A DNA stretch of 64,000 nucleotides. It comes from Acanthopleuribacter pedis (GTDB lineage Bacteria > Acidobacteriota > Holophagae > Acanthopleuribacterales > Acanthopleuribacteraceae). The notes under the pieces are model-generated. The model was not told the origin of the DNA, searched no databases, and saw only the letters and a list, made by a program, of their open reading frames with translations. Of the stretch, positions 1 through 7,848 are shown in pieces. The DNA is taken from NCBI RefSeq assembly GCF_017377855.1, contig NZ_JAFREP010000015.1, positions 186,001 through 250,000 on the forward strand, in the 5' to 3' direction. The position numbers and the translations under genes are program-made. Within the stretch, counting starts at the first letter, position 1; each line of letters opens with the position of its first letter.

Positions 1-1527
1 GCGGGCGTGCTTGCCTGGCCGTGGCTTGCCGCGCGCTATCACCACGGCGCCTTCGGTTACCATCCCCGTGACGGTTTGGCTTTTTTGCTTTTTTTTGCGG
101 TTGTCACCGGCGCGCTCTTGCTGCGCGCCGGCCTCGACGCCAACCGCCGCCGCGAACTTCGTCTCGGCCTTAGTTTGGCCGCGGTGATGGGCGCGACCTG
201 GATGGTCCTTTACGCCCTCATCCACGGTACCGCACCCACGCCGCCACAAAGATGGGGACTTGCCGGAACTTGGGGCAACCCCAACCTTGCCGCCCATTTT
301 CTGATCGCCGCGCTCTGCCTCGGCAGGTGGCCGACCGGTTTGCGCGGAGCCGGCCTTCAAGCCTGGTTGCTGGTTGCGATCAGCATCAGCGGTAGCCGCG
401 CGGCGCTGCTCGCCGGCGTGGTTTACGTAGCGCAACACCTGCGCCACAAGCTTCCTCCAAGCCGACCTCCTCGCCTACTTGCCCTGATCTTCGCCCTCGG
501 TCTCATCGCAAGCGGCATCTGGCTCGCCACGCCGCGCGGCAGGCAGCTCGCAACCTACGCCTTTAATCCCGCGGTGTATCTTGCCGAACTGCAAAAACAA
601 CCGCCCCTCATCGCCGACCGAGAGCCCGACTTCCAAGGCAAAACCTACAGCTTTTTTGTGCGGCTGGTTTTATGGCAACAAGCACCGGCCCTCATCGGCC
701 AAAATCCATGGTTCGGCGCGGGTCCCGGCCAATACCGTGTCATCTACCCGCGCTTTTCCACCGGCCCGGATCCCAATTGTTCCGATACCTACCGACCCCA
801 CCATGCCCATCACCTTTGGATCGAAGCCGCGGTGATGTTCGGGATCCCCTGGACACTGTGCCTCACCGCCTTAATCGTTCACGCTTGGCTGCGCCGCCCC
901 GATCCCGCTTGGCGCACGGCCGTTTTGCTCCAAGCGGGGATTGCCTTGGTTTCCCTCAACTACCTGAACAGTTTCCTGGTCGCACTGCTGATTTTGACCG
1001 CCCCTTCGGCAAGCCCTCTCGCCCAAACGGCGGGACGCTCCCGAACCCTCGGTCCGCTTATGGCGATCCTCCTCTCGGCCGTCGCCCTAGTGAGCTTGCC
1101 CAAGGTCCAACGCACCCTGGCCGACCGGGTCGCCGGCGACACCCACTGGTTCGTCGAGGAACAGGCGCGCGCGGCCGCGGCCCGGGGTGACGCACTTACC
1201 GCCTGGCGATTACAGCGCGCGGTTTTGTTCCAAGACCCCTTCGGCCCTACGCCACGCCACAACCTGGCGGTGACCTGGGAGCACCTAGCAGGGGAGAACG
1301 GCGGCGCGGCACGGTGCGCCGCGACCGCGCTTTTTCAGGCCAACGCGCGTCGCTTCCCCTTTTATCAGGCCTCCCAAACCGATTTATTCCGACTTGAATC
1401 AGCCCCAGGGTCCTCCTGCCCCACCCTGCGCGAAAGTGATTGGATCGCCTGGCTCCAACGAACCGGCCCCGTCCGACCGGAACACGGCTTTTCACCGCGC
1501 ACCGGCAACGAACCCCAAGCGCCTTAA
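1..1527 (+). CDS. O-antigen ligase / polymerase-like membrane protein (5' end outside window)
   Basis: The frame is open from the first base of the window and its earliest in-window start codon (GTG at 7) has no ribosome site, so the N-terminus is probably missing. What remains is about 500 residues: a string of hydrophobic helices through roughly residue 370, then a soluble tail of about 130 residues. A periplasmic-loop segment reading PWFGAGPGQYRVIYPRF (about residue 235) matches the signature of the Wzy_C/O-antigen ligase family, which polymerises or ligates surface polysaccharide at the inner membrane. The tail contains helix pairs reminiscent of TPR repeats, a common C-terminal addition in this family. 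No glycan genes are visible downstream, so the substrate cannot be assigned. Confidence 0.75.
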   Translation, partial: AGVLAWPWLAARYHHGAFGYHPRDGLAFLLFFAVVTGALLLRAGLDANRRRELRLGLSLAAVMGATWMVLYALIHGTAPTPPQRWGLAGTWGNPNLAAHFLIAALCLGRWPTGLRGAGLQAWLLVAISISGSRAALLAGVVYVAQHLRHKLPPSRPPRLLALIFALGLIASGIWLATPRGRQLATYAFNPAVYLAELQKQPPLIADREPDFQGKTYSFFVRLVLWQQAPALIGQNPWFGAGPGQYRVIYPRFSTGPDPNCSDTYRPHHAHHLWIEAAVMFGIPWTLCLTALIVHAWLRRPDPAWRTAVLLQAGIALVSLNYLNSFLVALLILTAPSASPLAQTAGRSRTLGPLMAILLSAVALVSLPKVQRTLADRVAGDTHWFVEEQARAAAARGDALTAWRLQRAVLFQDPFGPTPRHNLAVTWEHLAGENGGAARCAATALFQANARRFPFYQASQTDLFRLESAPGSSCPTLRESDWIAWLQRTGPVRPEHGFSPRTGNEPQAP

Positions 1528-1723
1528 AAAGCCACCTTTTCCAGACAAGCCGATCACCACGAAACGCTGGAGCAGGCTAAAATGGACGCTGCCCCACGTT
1601 TGCCGCTCATGCTTTTTCCGGCCCGACAGGCCGATGTCCCTACCGCGCACCACGTGATGGTTTCGGTCTCCGAATTGGATGAGACCGCGCTCGCCCAGCC
1701 AACCAGACAGAAGGAAGGAAATT

Positions 1724-3256
1724 GTGTCTCAAACAAGCAAAATAGAACTCACCGGCCAGGATTTGACCCTGGCGGATTTGATGCGGATCGCGGAGGGTTG
1801 CGACGCCGTACTCGGAGAACAAGGCCAGATCACCGTCGACGCCTCACGCGCCGTCGTCGACAAGATTATTGAAGAGAATGAGGTCGTTTACGGCGTCAAC
1901 ACCGGGTTTGGCAATTTTGCCGACGTCATTATCCCCGAGGACAAGCTGACCCAACTCCAATACAACCTGATTCGCAGCCACGCCGCGGGCGTCGGCGCGC
2001 CACTCGACCTGCGCGCATGCCGTGCCCTGATGGCCTTGCGCGCCAATGTCCTGGCCAAAGGTTTTTCCGGCATTCGCCGCGCCAACCTGGACGCCCTACT
2101 CGCGGCCCTCAACAGCGGCTTCCATCCCTTTATTCCCGAGCAGGGCTCCGTCGGGGCCTCCGGTGACTTGGCGCCGCTGGCCCATTTGACCCTGAACTTA
2201 ATGGGTGAAGGCCATGCCATGGCCGACGGGCGGCGGGTCCCCGCCGCCGGCGAGCTCGAGAAACGCGGCCTCGCGCCGATTACACTCCAAGCCAAAGAAG
2301 GGCTGGCCTTTATCAACGGCACGCAGGTGATGGCCGCCGTCGGTGGGATCGCCCTGTGGGAAGCGCGTTCCTTGCTCAAACACGCCGACCTGATCGCCGC
2401 CATGAGTTTGGAAGCACTGCAGGGCACCCGCCAAGCGTTTTACCAAAAGATCCACACCGCCCGCGCCCACCAAGGCCAATTACACAGCGCCGACAACCTG
2501 TGGCGCCTGCTCGACGACAGCGAGATCATGCGCGGCCACGCCAACTGCGGCAGAGTCCAGGACTCCTACTCACTGCGCTGTGTCCCTCAGGTACACGGCC
2601 CGGCACGCGACACCCTCGACCACGTGTTGCGCGTGTTCGAGATTGAAATTAACTCGGCCACCGACAACCCGATGGTTCTCGCGGACGAAGGCCGTTTGAT
2701 CAGCGGCGGCAACTTTCACGGTGAAAGCCTGGCGATGGCGTTCGATTTTGCGGCCATCGCCGTTGCGGAACTGGCCAACATCGCCGAGCGCCGCATTGAA
2801 CGTCTGTGCAACCCCGACCTCTCCGCGCTCGATGCCTTCTTGGTTCCCGAGGGTGGACTTAACTCGGGTTTCATGATTGCGCACTGTACCGCCGCCGCCC
2901 TGGTCAGCGAAAATAAATCGCTGTGCCACCCGGCCTCGGTTGACAGTATCTCGACCTCGGCCGCCAAGGAAGACCACGTCTCGATGGGCACCATCGCGGC
3001 GCGCCAATTCCGCGATGTGGTCACCAACGTCCGTCGCGTGATGGCCATCGAACTGCTCGGCGCCGCCCAAGGCATTCATTTATTAAAGAAACAACCGGCG
3101 GCGGCACTGCAACAACCGCTGGCCCTGGTGCGCGAGAAGGTCGCCCCTTGGGACGAGGACCGCTACATGGCCGACGACATCGAAGCGGCCGAGGCCTTAC
3201 TGCAATCGGGCGTGTTGATTGAAGCCGCCGAGGCACGCTGCGGCACCTTGCACTAA
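1724..3256 (+). CDS. hutH: Histidine ammonia-lyase
   Basis: Deaminates L-histidine to trans-urocanate, the first step of histidine breakdown, in the cytoplasm. The predicted protein is 510 residues, the family's normal length. The MIO cofactor triad Ala-Ser-Gly lies at residues 145-147 inside GSVGASGDLAPLAH, and the catalytic Tyr of VVYGVNTGFG is at about 56. The frame could be extended upstream to an ATG at 1679, but the GTG at 1724 has a strong ribosome site (AAGGAAGG, 1711-1718) and gives the canonical N-terminus, so it is preferred. No hutU, hutI or hutG lies next to it, so the rest of the pathway must be elsewhere. A related aromatic amino acid lyase (PAL/TAL) is possible but the overall match favours HutH. 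Confidence 0.93.
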   Translation: MSQTSKIELTGQDLTLADLMRIAEGCDAVLGEQGQITVDASRAVVDKIIEENEVVYGVNTGFGNFADVIIPEDKLTQLQYNLIRSHAAGVGAPLDLRACRALMALRANVLAKGFSGIRRANLDALLAALNSGFHPFIPEQGSVGASGDLAPLAHLTLNLMGEGHAMADGRRVPAAGELEKRGLAPITLQAKEGLAFINGTQVMAAVGGIALWEARSLLKHADLIAAMSLEALQGTRQAFYQKIHTARAHQGQLHSADNLWRLLDDSEIMRGHANCGRVQDSYSLRCVPQVHGPARDTLDHVLRVFEIEINSATDNPMVLADEGRLISGGNFHGESLAMAFDFAAIAVAELANIAERRIERLCNPDLSALDAFLVPEGGLNSGFMIAHCTAAALVSENKSLCHPASVDSISTSAAKEDHVSMGTIAARQFRDVVTNVRRVMAIELLGAAQGIHLLKKQPAAALQQPLALVREKVAPWDEDRYMADDIEAAEALLQSGVLIEAAEARCGTLH

Positions 3257-3367
3257 GTATTCGGATCGCATCCCGTCAACCCTAACGGCGGTGCGGTCCG
3301 GCCCCTTCAAAAATGCGGCATCTTGGACTTATCAAGTTTGCCGAGAAACAGATAAGCCGACATATTG

Positions 3368-3385
3368 TTAGCGAATTTTCGCTAA
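3368..3385. promoter_or_regulatory. Perfect palindrome upstream of korA promoter (candidate operator)
   Basis: Two 8-bp arms, TTAGCGAA and TTCGCTAA, flank a 2-bp centre. The site sits about 15 bp upstream of the proposed -35 box of korA, centred near -60 from the expected transcription start, a position typical of activator binding. The binding protein is unknown. Confidence 0.4.
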
Positions 3386-3399
3386 ACACCCGCTCTTTA

Positions 3400-3429
3400 T
3401 TGGTACCCGGTCGTTTTTAGGACTATAAT
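3400..3429 (+). promoter_or_regulatory. Probable sigma-70 promoter of korAB
   Basis: A consensus -10 box TATAAT (3424-3429) is preceded by TTGGTA (3400-3405) with an 18-bp spacer. It would produce an untranslated leader of roughly 210 nt before the korA start at 3646. The 389-bp spacer between hutH and korA holds no other gene. Confidence 0.6.
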
Positions 3430-3645
3430 ACTCGGCTAACGCCGTACCTGATCCCTGTTGAGCGGCGTTTCCGCGGCGATTCGGTTGTTTTTTGACGCCA
3501 AACCCAAACCGGACAACCCTGGGTTTGCGTTTCCCCAAGAAAACATCTGAAGCCACGAGCTCCCGCTCAAACAGCTATGGCTAATTCCCCCTAAGCCACC
3601 ACATCAGGACCCCCTACGGCAATGGGTCTACAAGGAGCACATAGT

Positions 3646-5484
3646 ATGACGGAAGCGGTCCAAACGAGACAAACGCTTGAGTCGGCTACGATTCGTTTTG
3701 CCGGTGATTCCGGTGACGGGATGCAGTTGACCGGCACCCAGTTCACCAATACCTCGGCCACCTTGGGCAACGATATTTCGACGTTCCCCGATTTCCCCGC
3801 GGAGATTCGCGCCCCCGCCGGCACCGTTCCCGGTGTAAGTGGGTTCCAAATTCGTTTTGCCAGTGAAGACATTCACACCCCGGGCGACCGTCCCGACGTC
3901 CTGGTAGCCATGAACCCGGCCGCCCTCAAGGCCAACATCGCCGATTTGATTCCCGGCGGTTTGCTGATTATCAACGAGGACGCCTTCACCAAGGGCAACC
4001 TCAAAAAAGCCGAATACGAGAGCAATCCGCTCGAAGGCAACGGGCTGGACACCTTCCGCGTGGTGAAAATCGCGCTGACCTCTCAGACCGAACAAGCGGT
4101 CGCCGAGGCCGGTCTCAATAAAAAAAGCGCCGAACGTTGCAAAAACTTTTACGCACTCGGCCTGGTTTATTACCTCTACGACCGTCCCCTCGAACAAAGC
4201 CTGGGTTGGATTGACAAGAAGTTCGGCAAATTACCGGATATCCAGGAAGCCAACAAATTGGCCCTGAAAGCCGGCTACAACTTCGCCGATACGGCCGAAA
4301 TCTTCTCCGACACCTACCAGGTGCCCAAGGCCCGACTCCAGCAAGGCACCTACCGCGGCATCACGGGTAACCAAGCCCTGGCCATGGGCCTGGTGGCCGC
4401 GGCCAAACTTGCCGACAAACCCCTGATGTACGGCTCCTACCCGATCACCCCCGCCAGCGACATCCTCCACGAGCTGGCCCGCCTGCGCCACTTCGGCGTA
4501 CGCACCTTCCAGGCGGAGGACGAAATCGCCGCCATGGGCGCTACCATCGGCGCGGCTTACGGCGGTGCCTTCGCCGCGACCGGTACCTCGGGCCCCGGCA
4601 TCTGCTTGAAATCCGAGGCAATGGGTTTGGCGATCATGACCGAACTGCCCATGGTCGTTGTGAACGTTCAGCGCGCGGGTCCCTCCACCGGGATGCCCAC
4701 CAAAACCGAACAGTCCGACCTCTTGCAGGTGATGTATGGTCGCAACGGCGACTCGCCTCTCGCGGTGATCGCACCCGCCACCCCGGGCGAGTGTTTCACC
4801 ATGGCGATTGAAGCTTTCCGGCTGGCGGTAACGTACATGACCCCGGTTGTCATTCTCTCGGACGGCTACCTGGCCAACGGCGCCGAGCCCTGGAAGATCC
4901 CCGACCTTGCGGATCTCCCCCAAATCACCGTCAGCCACGACGCCGATCCCGCCACCTACCAGCCTTACCAGCGCGATGAAAAAACCTTGGCCCGTCCCTG
5001 GGTTGTTCCCGGTCAAGCCGGGCTGGAACACCGCATCGGCGGCCTGGAAAAAGACAACATCAAAGGCAACGTCAGCTACGATCCCGACAACCACCAGTTG
5101 ATGACCAACCTGCGCGCCCAAAAAATCGCCGGCATCGCCGACGACGTACCGGCCCTCGAGGTCATCGGCAACCCCGACGCCGACACATTGGTGCTCAGTT
5201 GGGGCGGTACCTACGGTTCCATCCTGACCGCGGTCAACCAGTTCAACAGTGATCACGGCCCCATCGCCGCGGCTCACTTCCGTTACCTCAACCCGTTCCC
5301 GGCCAACACCGCCGAGGTTCTGGCCAAGTACAAGCGGATTTTGGTGTGCGAGCTGAACAACGGCCAATTGGACGTCCTCGTGCGTTCGCGATTCGCCAGG
5401 GAAACATCCAGCTTCCTTAAGGTGAAGGGCAAGCCGTTCCAAGTTTCCGAACTGATCACCTTTTTTCAAGAAAACCAGGCATAG
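3646..5484 (+). CDS. korA: 2-oxoacid:ferredoxin oxidoreductase, fused gamma-alpha subunit (KorA type)
   Basis: Large subunit of a 2-oxoacid:acceptor oxidoreductase, most likely 2-oxoglutarate synthase, which oxidatively decarboxylates the oxoacid to acyl-CoA while reducing ferredoxin, or runs in reverse. The 612-residue product joins a gamma domain (about 15-190, with RFAGDSGDGMQLTG) to an alpha domain (from about 235, with GNQALAMGLVAAAKLA and YPITPASDILHELA). The start at 3646 is chosen over an in-frame ATG at 3622 because AAGGAG (3632-3637) lies 8 bases before it. The stop codon runs directly into the ribosome site of korB. Substrate (2-oxoglutarate versus pyruvate or branched-chain oxoacids) is inferred from the two-subunit KorAB architecture. 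Confidence 0.92.
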   Translation: MTEAVQTRQTLESATIRFAGDSGDGMQLTGTQFTNTSATLGNDISTFPDFPAEIRAPAGTVPGVSGFQIRFASEDIHTPGDRPDVLVAMNPAALKANIADLIPGGLLIINEDAFTKGNLKKAEYESNPLEGNGLDTFRVVKIALTSQTEQAVAEAGLNKKSAERCKNFYALGLVYYLYDRPLEQSLGWIDKKFGKLPDIQEANKLALKAGYNFADTAEIFSDTYQVPKARLQQGTYRGITGNQALAMGLVAAAKLADKPLMYGSYPITPASDILHELARLRHFGVRTFQAEDEIAAMGATIGAAYGGAFAATGTSGPGICLKSEAMGLAIMTELPMVVVNVQRAGPSTGMPTKTEQSDLLQVMYGRNGDSPLAVIAPATPGECFTMAIEAFRLAVTYMTPVVILSDGYLANGAEPWKIPDLADLPQITVSHDADPATYQPYQRDEKTLARPWVVPGQAGLEHRIGGLEKDNIKGNVSYDPDNHQLMTNLRAQKIAGIADDVPALEVIGNPDADTLVLSWGGTYGSILTAVNQFNSDHGPIAAAHFRYLNPFPANTAEVLAKYKRILVCELNNGQLDVLVRSRFARETSSFLKVKGKPFQVSELITFFQENQA

Positions 5485-5493
5485 GAGGACACC

Positions 5494-6507
5494 ATGAGTA
5501 AAGGCGCAACCCTTACCAAAAAAGATTTCCAATCGGATCAAATCGTGCGCTGGTGTCCCGGCTGTGGCGACTACGCCATCCTCGCCGCCATCCAAGGCAC
5601 CATGCCCAAGTTGGGCATTCCCAAAGAAAAAATTGTGTTTGTCTCCGGAATCGGCTGCTCCAGTCGATTCCCCTACTACATGGAAACCTACGGCTTCCAT
5701 ACCATCCACGGTCGCGCGCCTTCCTTCGCCGCGGGCCTCAAAATCGCCAACCCCGACTTAAGTGTCTGGCTGATCACCGGCGACGGCGACGGTCTTTCCA
5801 TCGGCGGTAACCACCTGCTGCACGCGTTGCGCCGCAATTTCGACATCAACATTTTGCTGTTCAACAACCGCATCTACGGCTTGACCAAAGGTCAGTACAG
5901 CCCCACCTCGGAGACCGGCAAACAAACAAAATCCAGCCCGATGGGTTCGGTCGAGCAACCGGTCAACCCGATCCGCTTTGCGTTGGCTTCCGAGGCATCC
6001 TTCGTAGCACGGACCTACGACGCCAACCCGAAGCACATGGCCGAAACCTTCGAAAAAGCGGCGGCCCACAAAGGCACCTCTTTTGTGGAGATCTTCCAAA
6101 ACTGCGTCATTTTCAACAAAGACGCCTTTGACGACGTGTACGACCGCAAGGTACGCGAAGACCAAATGATTCACCTGGAAGAGGGCGAACCCCTGGTCGC
6201 GGGCAAGGAAACCAAACAAGGCGTGTTCCTCGAGGGTTTAACCCCGGTGGTGCGCACCTTGACGGAAGAGAGCGATCCTTCCAAACTGCTGGTTCACGAT
6301 TCAAAACAGAAGTCGCCGATTTACGCCAACTTCTTAGCCGCCATGGAACATCCCGAATTCCCGGTTCCCGTCGGTGTGTTCCGCCAAATCGAGCGTCCCT
6401 GCTACGAGGAAGCCCTGGAAGCCCAAGTCAAGGCCGCACAAGATAAGTCGGGCGAGGGTCAATTGGAAGACCTGTTTAACGCGGGCGAAACCTGGAGTGT
6501 TGCTTAA
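5494..6507 (+). CDS. korB: 2-oxoacid:ferredoxin oxidoreductase beta subunit (KorB type)
   Basis: Thiamine diphosphate-binding partner of the upstream KorA. In the 337-residue product, the TPP/Mg segment GDGDGLSIGGNHLLHALRRN is at about 92-111, followed by LLFNNRIYGLTKGQYSPTS. Cysteines in RWCPGCGDY, GIGCSSRFPYY and IFQNCVIFN match the ligands of the single [4Fe-4S] cluster of this family. It starts 9 bases after the korA stop with AGGAGG overlapping that stop, so the two are cotranscribed. A clear terminator follows at 6592. No ferredoxin gene accompanies the pair. Confidence 0.93.
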   Translation: MSKGATLTKKDFQSDQIVRWCPGCGDYAILAAIQGTMPKLGIPKEKIVFVSGIGCSSRFPYYMETYGFHTIHGRAPSFAAGLKIANPDLSVWLITGDGDGLSIGGNHLLHALRRNFDINILLFNNRIYGLTKGQYSPTSETGKQTKSSPMGSVEQPVNPIRFALASEASFVARTYDANPKHMAETFEKAAAHKGTSFVEIFQNCVIFNKDAFDDVYDRKVREDQMIHLEEGEPLVAGKETKQGVFLEGLTPVVRTLTEESDPSKLLVHDSKQKSPIYANFLAAMEHPEFPVPVGVFRQIERPCYEEALEAQVKAAQDKSGEGQLEDLFNAGETWSVA

Positions 6508-6513
6508 CCCGAT

Positions 6514-6552
6514 GTTCTCACGAGGAATTCTGCTACGAAGCCTTGTGAGAAC
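6514..6552. repeat. Family A palindromic element, short derivative
   Basis: 8-bp arms GTTCTCAC and GTGAGAAC enclose a centre containing TTCTGCTACGAAGCC, which is the reverse complement of the core in the copy at 14776. It is the shortest member of family A and lies between the korB stop and the korB terminator. Confidence 0.6.
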
Positions 6553-6591
6553 TGCCGGCTAACCCACGCGTTGCGGCAGACCCAAAATGAC

Positions 6592-6623
6592 AAAAAGCCG
6601 GTCCCTCGGGGCCGGCTTTTTTT
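6592..6623 (+). terminator. Rho-independent terminator of korAB
   Basis: GC-rich stem AAAGCCGG / CCGGCTTT around a short loop, followed by eight T residues. Confidence 0.85.
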
Positions 6624-6665
6624 GGGGAACTGGGTAACCGCGGCACTTCGTGCCAAGCGGGATGG

Positions 6666-7268
6666 TTAATCAATCACCTTCAGCTCGCTCAGCATGCGTT
6701 CCAGTTGCGTGTTGCGCTCAGAAATTTCCCGTTGGATGCGGTCAATTTTGCCGCGAACCTTGAGGTTCAGGCTGTACTTCTTCGTTAGTGCCAAAGCCAT
6801 TTGTTTGACCGACACTTGGTCAAACGGCTTGCGCAGGAACATCAGACGGTCGGTAGAACCGACACGGTCAAGAATCTGTTCCCAGGAGTAATCGGAATAA
6901 GCGGTCACAATGACCACTTCAATCAGCGGGTGGTTCAACCAAATGCGCTCCATGGTCTCGACCCCGTTCAGGCCGGGCGGCATGCGCACATCCATAAAAA
7001 TAAGGGAGTAGGGGTCGTCTTCAGCGGCTGCTTGATCCACCATGTCAATCGCCTGCTGACCCTGAAAGGCCGAATCGAGCCGGTAAACAATCCGCCCGGT
7101 ATCGAAACCGCTTTTGGAGGGTTTTTCCTCTTCGTCGAAGAGCTGGCTTTCGATGAGCTTGAGATCTTCGTTAACCGCCGAACGGTTGGAGTTAAGGATT
7201 TTGTGAAAGTCCTCGTGGATCTCCTTCGTGTCGTCGACAATCAGGATGCGATTACAGTTATGGTCCAT
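6666..7268 (-). CDS. Stand-alone response regulator (receiver domain plus coiled coil)
   Basis: The 200-residue protein is a single receiver domain. The acidic pair is in ILIVDDTKEIHEDF, the phospho-acceptor Asp in LIFMDVRMPPGLNG (about 115), the Thr in VVIVTAYSD and the Lys in FLRKPFD, so it should be phosphorylatable. An insertion of about 40 charged residues (about 30-70) separates helix 1 from strand 2; this pattern is known from receivers attached to hybrid kinases and cyclic-di-GMP enzymes. The C-terminal 40 residues are predicted coiled coil rather than a DNA-binding or enzymatic output domain. It is probably an adaptor or dimerising signal protein. No kinase is adjacent, so its partner is unknown. 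Confidence 0.85.
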   Translation of the reverse strand: MDHNCNRILIVDDTKEIHEDFHKILNSNRSAVNEDLKLIESQLFDEEEKPSKSGFDTGRIVYRLDSAFQGQQAIDMVDQAAAEDDPYSLIFMDVRMPPGLNGVETMERIWLNHPLIEVVIVTAYSDYSWEQILDRVGSTDRLMFLRKPFDQVSVKQMALALTKKYSLNLKVRGKIDRIQREISERNTQLERMLSELKVID

Positions 7269-7848
7269 GAGTGTTCCCGCCCGTTTTTCACCAGTCCATT
7301 TTCACGATCATCGCCGGCTTGTGGTGCAACGCGTCAAAACCCGATGCGGAACGCCGCGGCGCAACCGCTCGGTCATGCGCTTGCCGGCGACATGGCCGCG
7401 GTCAAACCGAAACCAAGCCGCGCTTCGTCTCTTATCAAACATGCCGATGAAATCACAAAAACAGAAAAATCAAAAAAGAAGGATTTTTCCGCATCCTGCA
7501 ATCCTCATTGGGCAATGCTCCAAGCCGCGATAAAAGCGCAATCGAGATCATTCACCTTAACTTAGAGAATGATCCTTTTCAAGATCCAATATCTTCACCA
7601 CTGCTTCCGCCGCCACATTTTCGACCCAACCTCACGAATCGACCCGTCAAAAAGCCAACCGGGATGCGGTGGTCACGACAGCACCGCTTCAGACCGCCTC
7701 AAAAAAGCGCCGCAAAAAACACCGCTAACACACAACATTTCAACCACTTCAACAAAAATGACAGGCGAAGACGGGCTCGCCGCGGCACGGGTTGAAAAAC
7801 GGTGATCATACGGACCCGTTTTGAGAAGCACGACCCAAACAAAACCCA
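7269..7848. other. Intergenic stretch, no gene seen
   Basis: 580 bp between the response regulator and comEC. It is lower in GC than its surroundings, especially 7440-7780. No plausible gene, tRNA or strong hairpin with a T-tract was found. It must hold the response regulator promoter on the minus strand near 7269-7350. Confidence 0.5.

Noticed and set aside
1582..1872. Small reading frame overlapping the start of hutH
   Set aside because: Different frame from hutH, no homology, Arg-rich shadow.
4231..5709. Long minus-strand reading frame opposite korA/korB (492 codons)
   Set aside because: Lies entirely opposite two well-conserved genes, has Gly/Val/His-rich low-complexity content and no family match; a GC-bias coding shadow.
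6801..7565. Plus-strand reading frame of 254 codons opposite the response regulator
   Set aside because: Opposes an intact receiver domain gene and continues into low-GC spacer without any domain.
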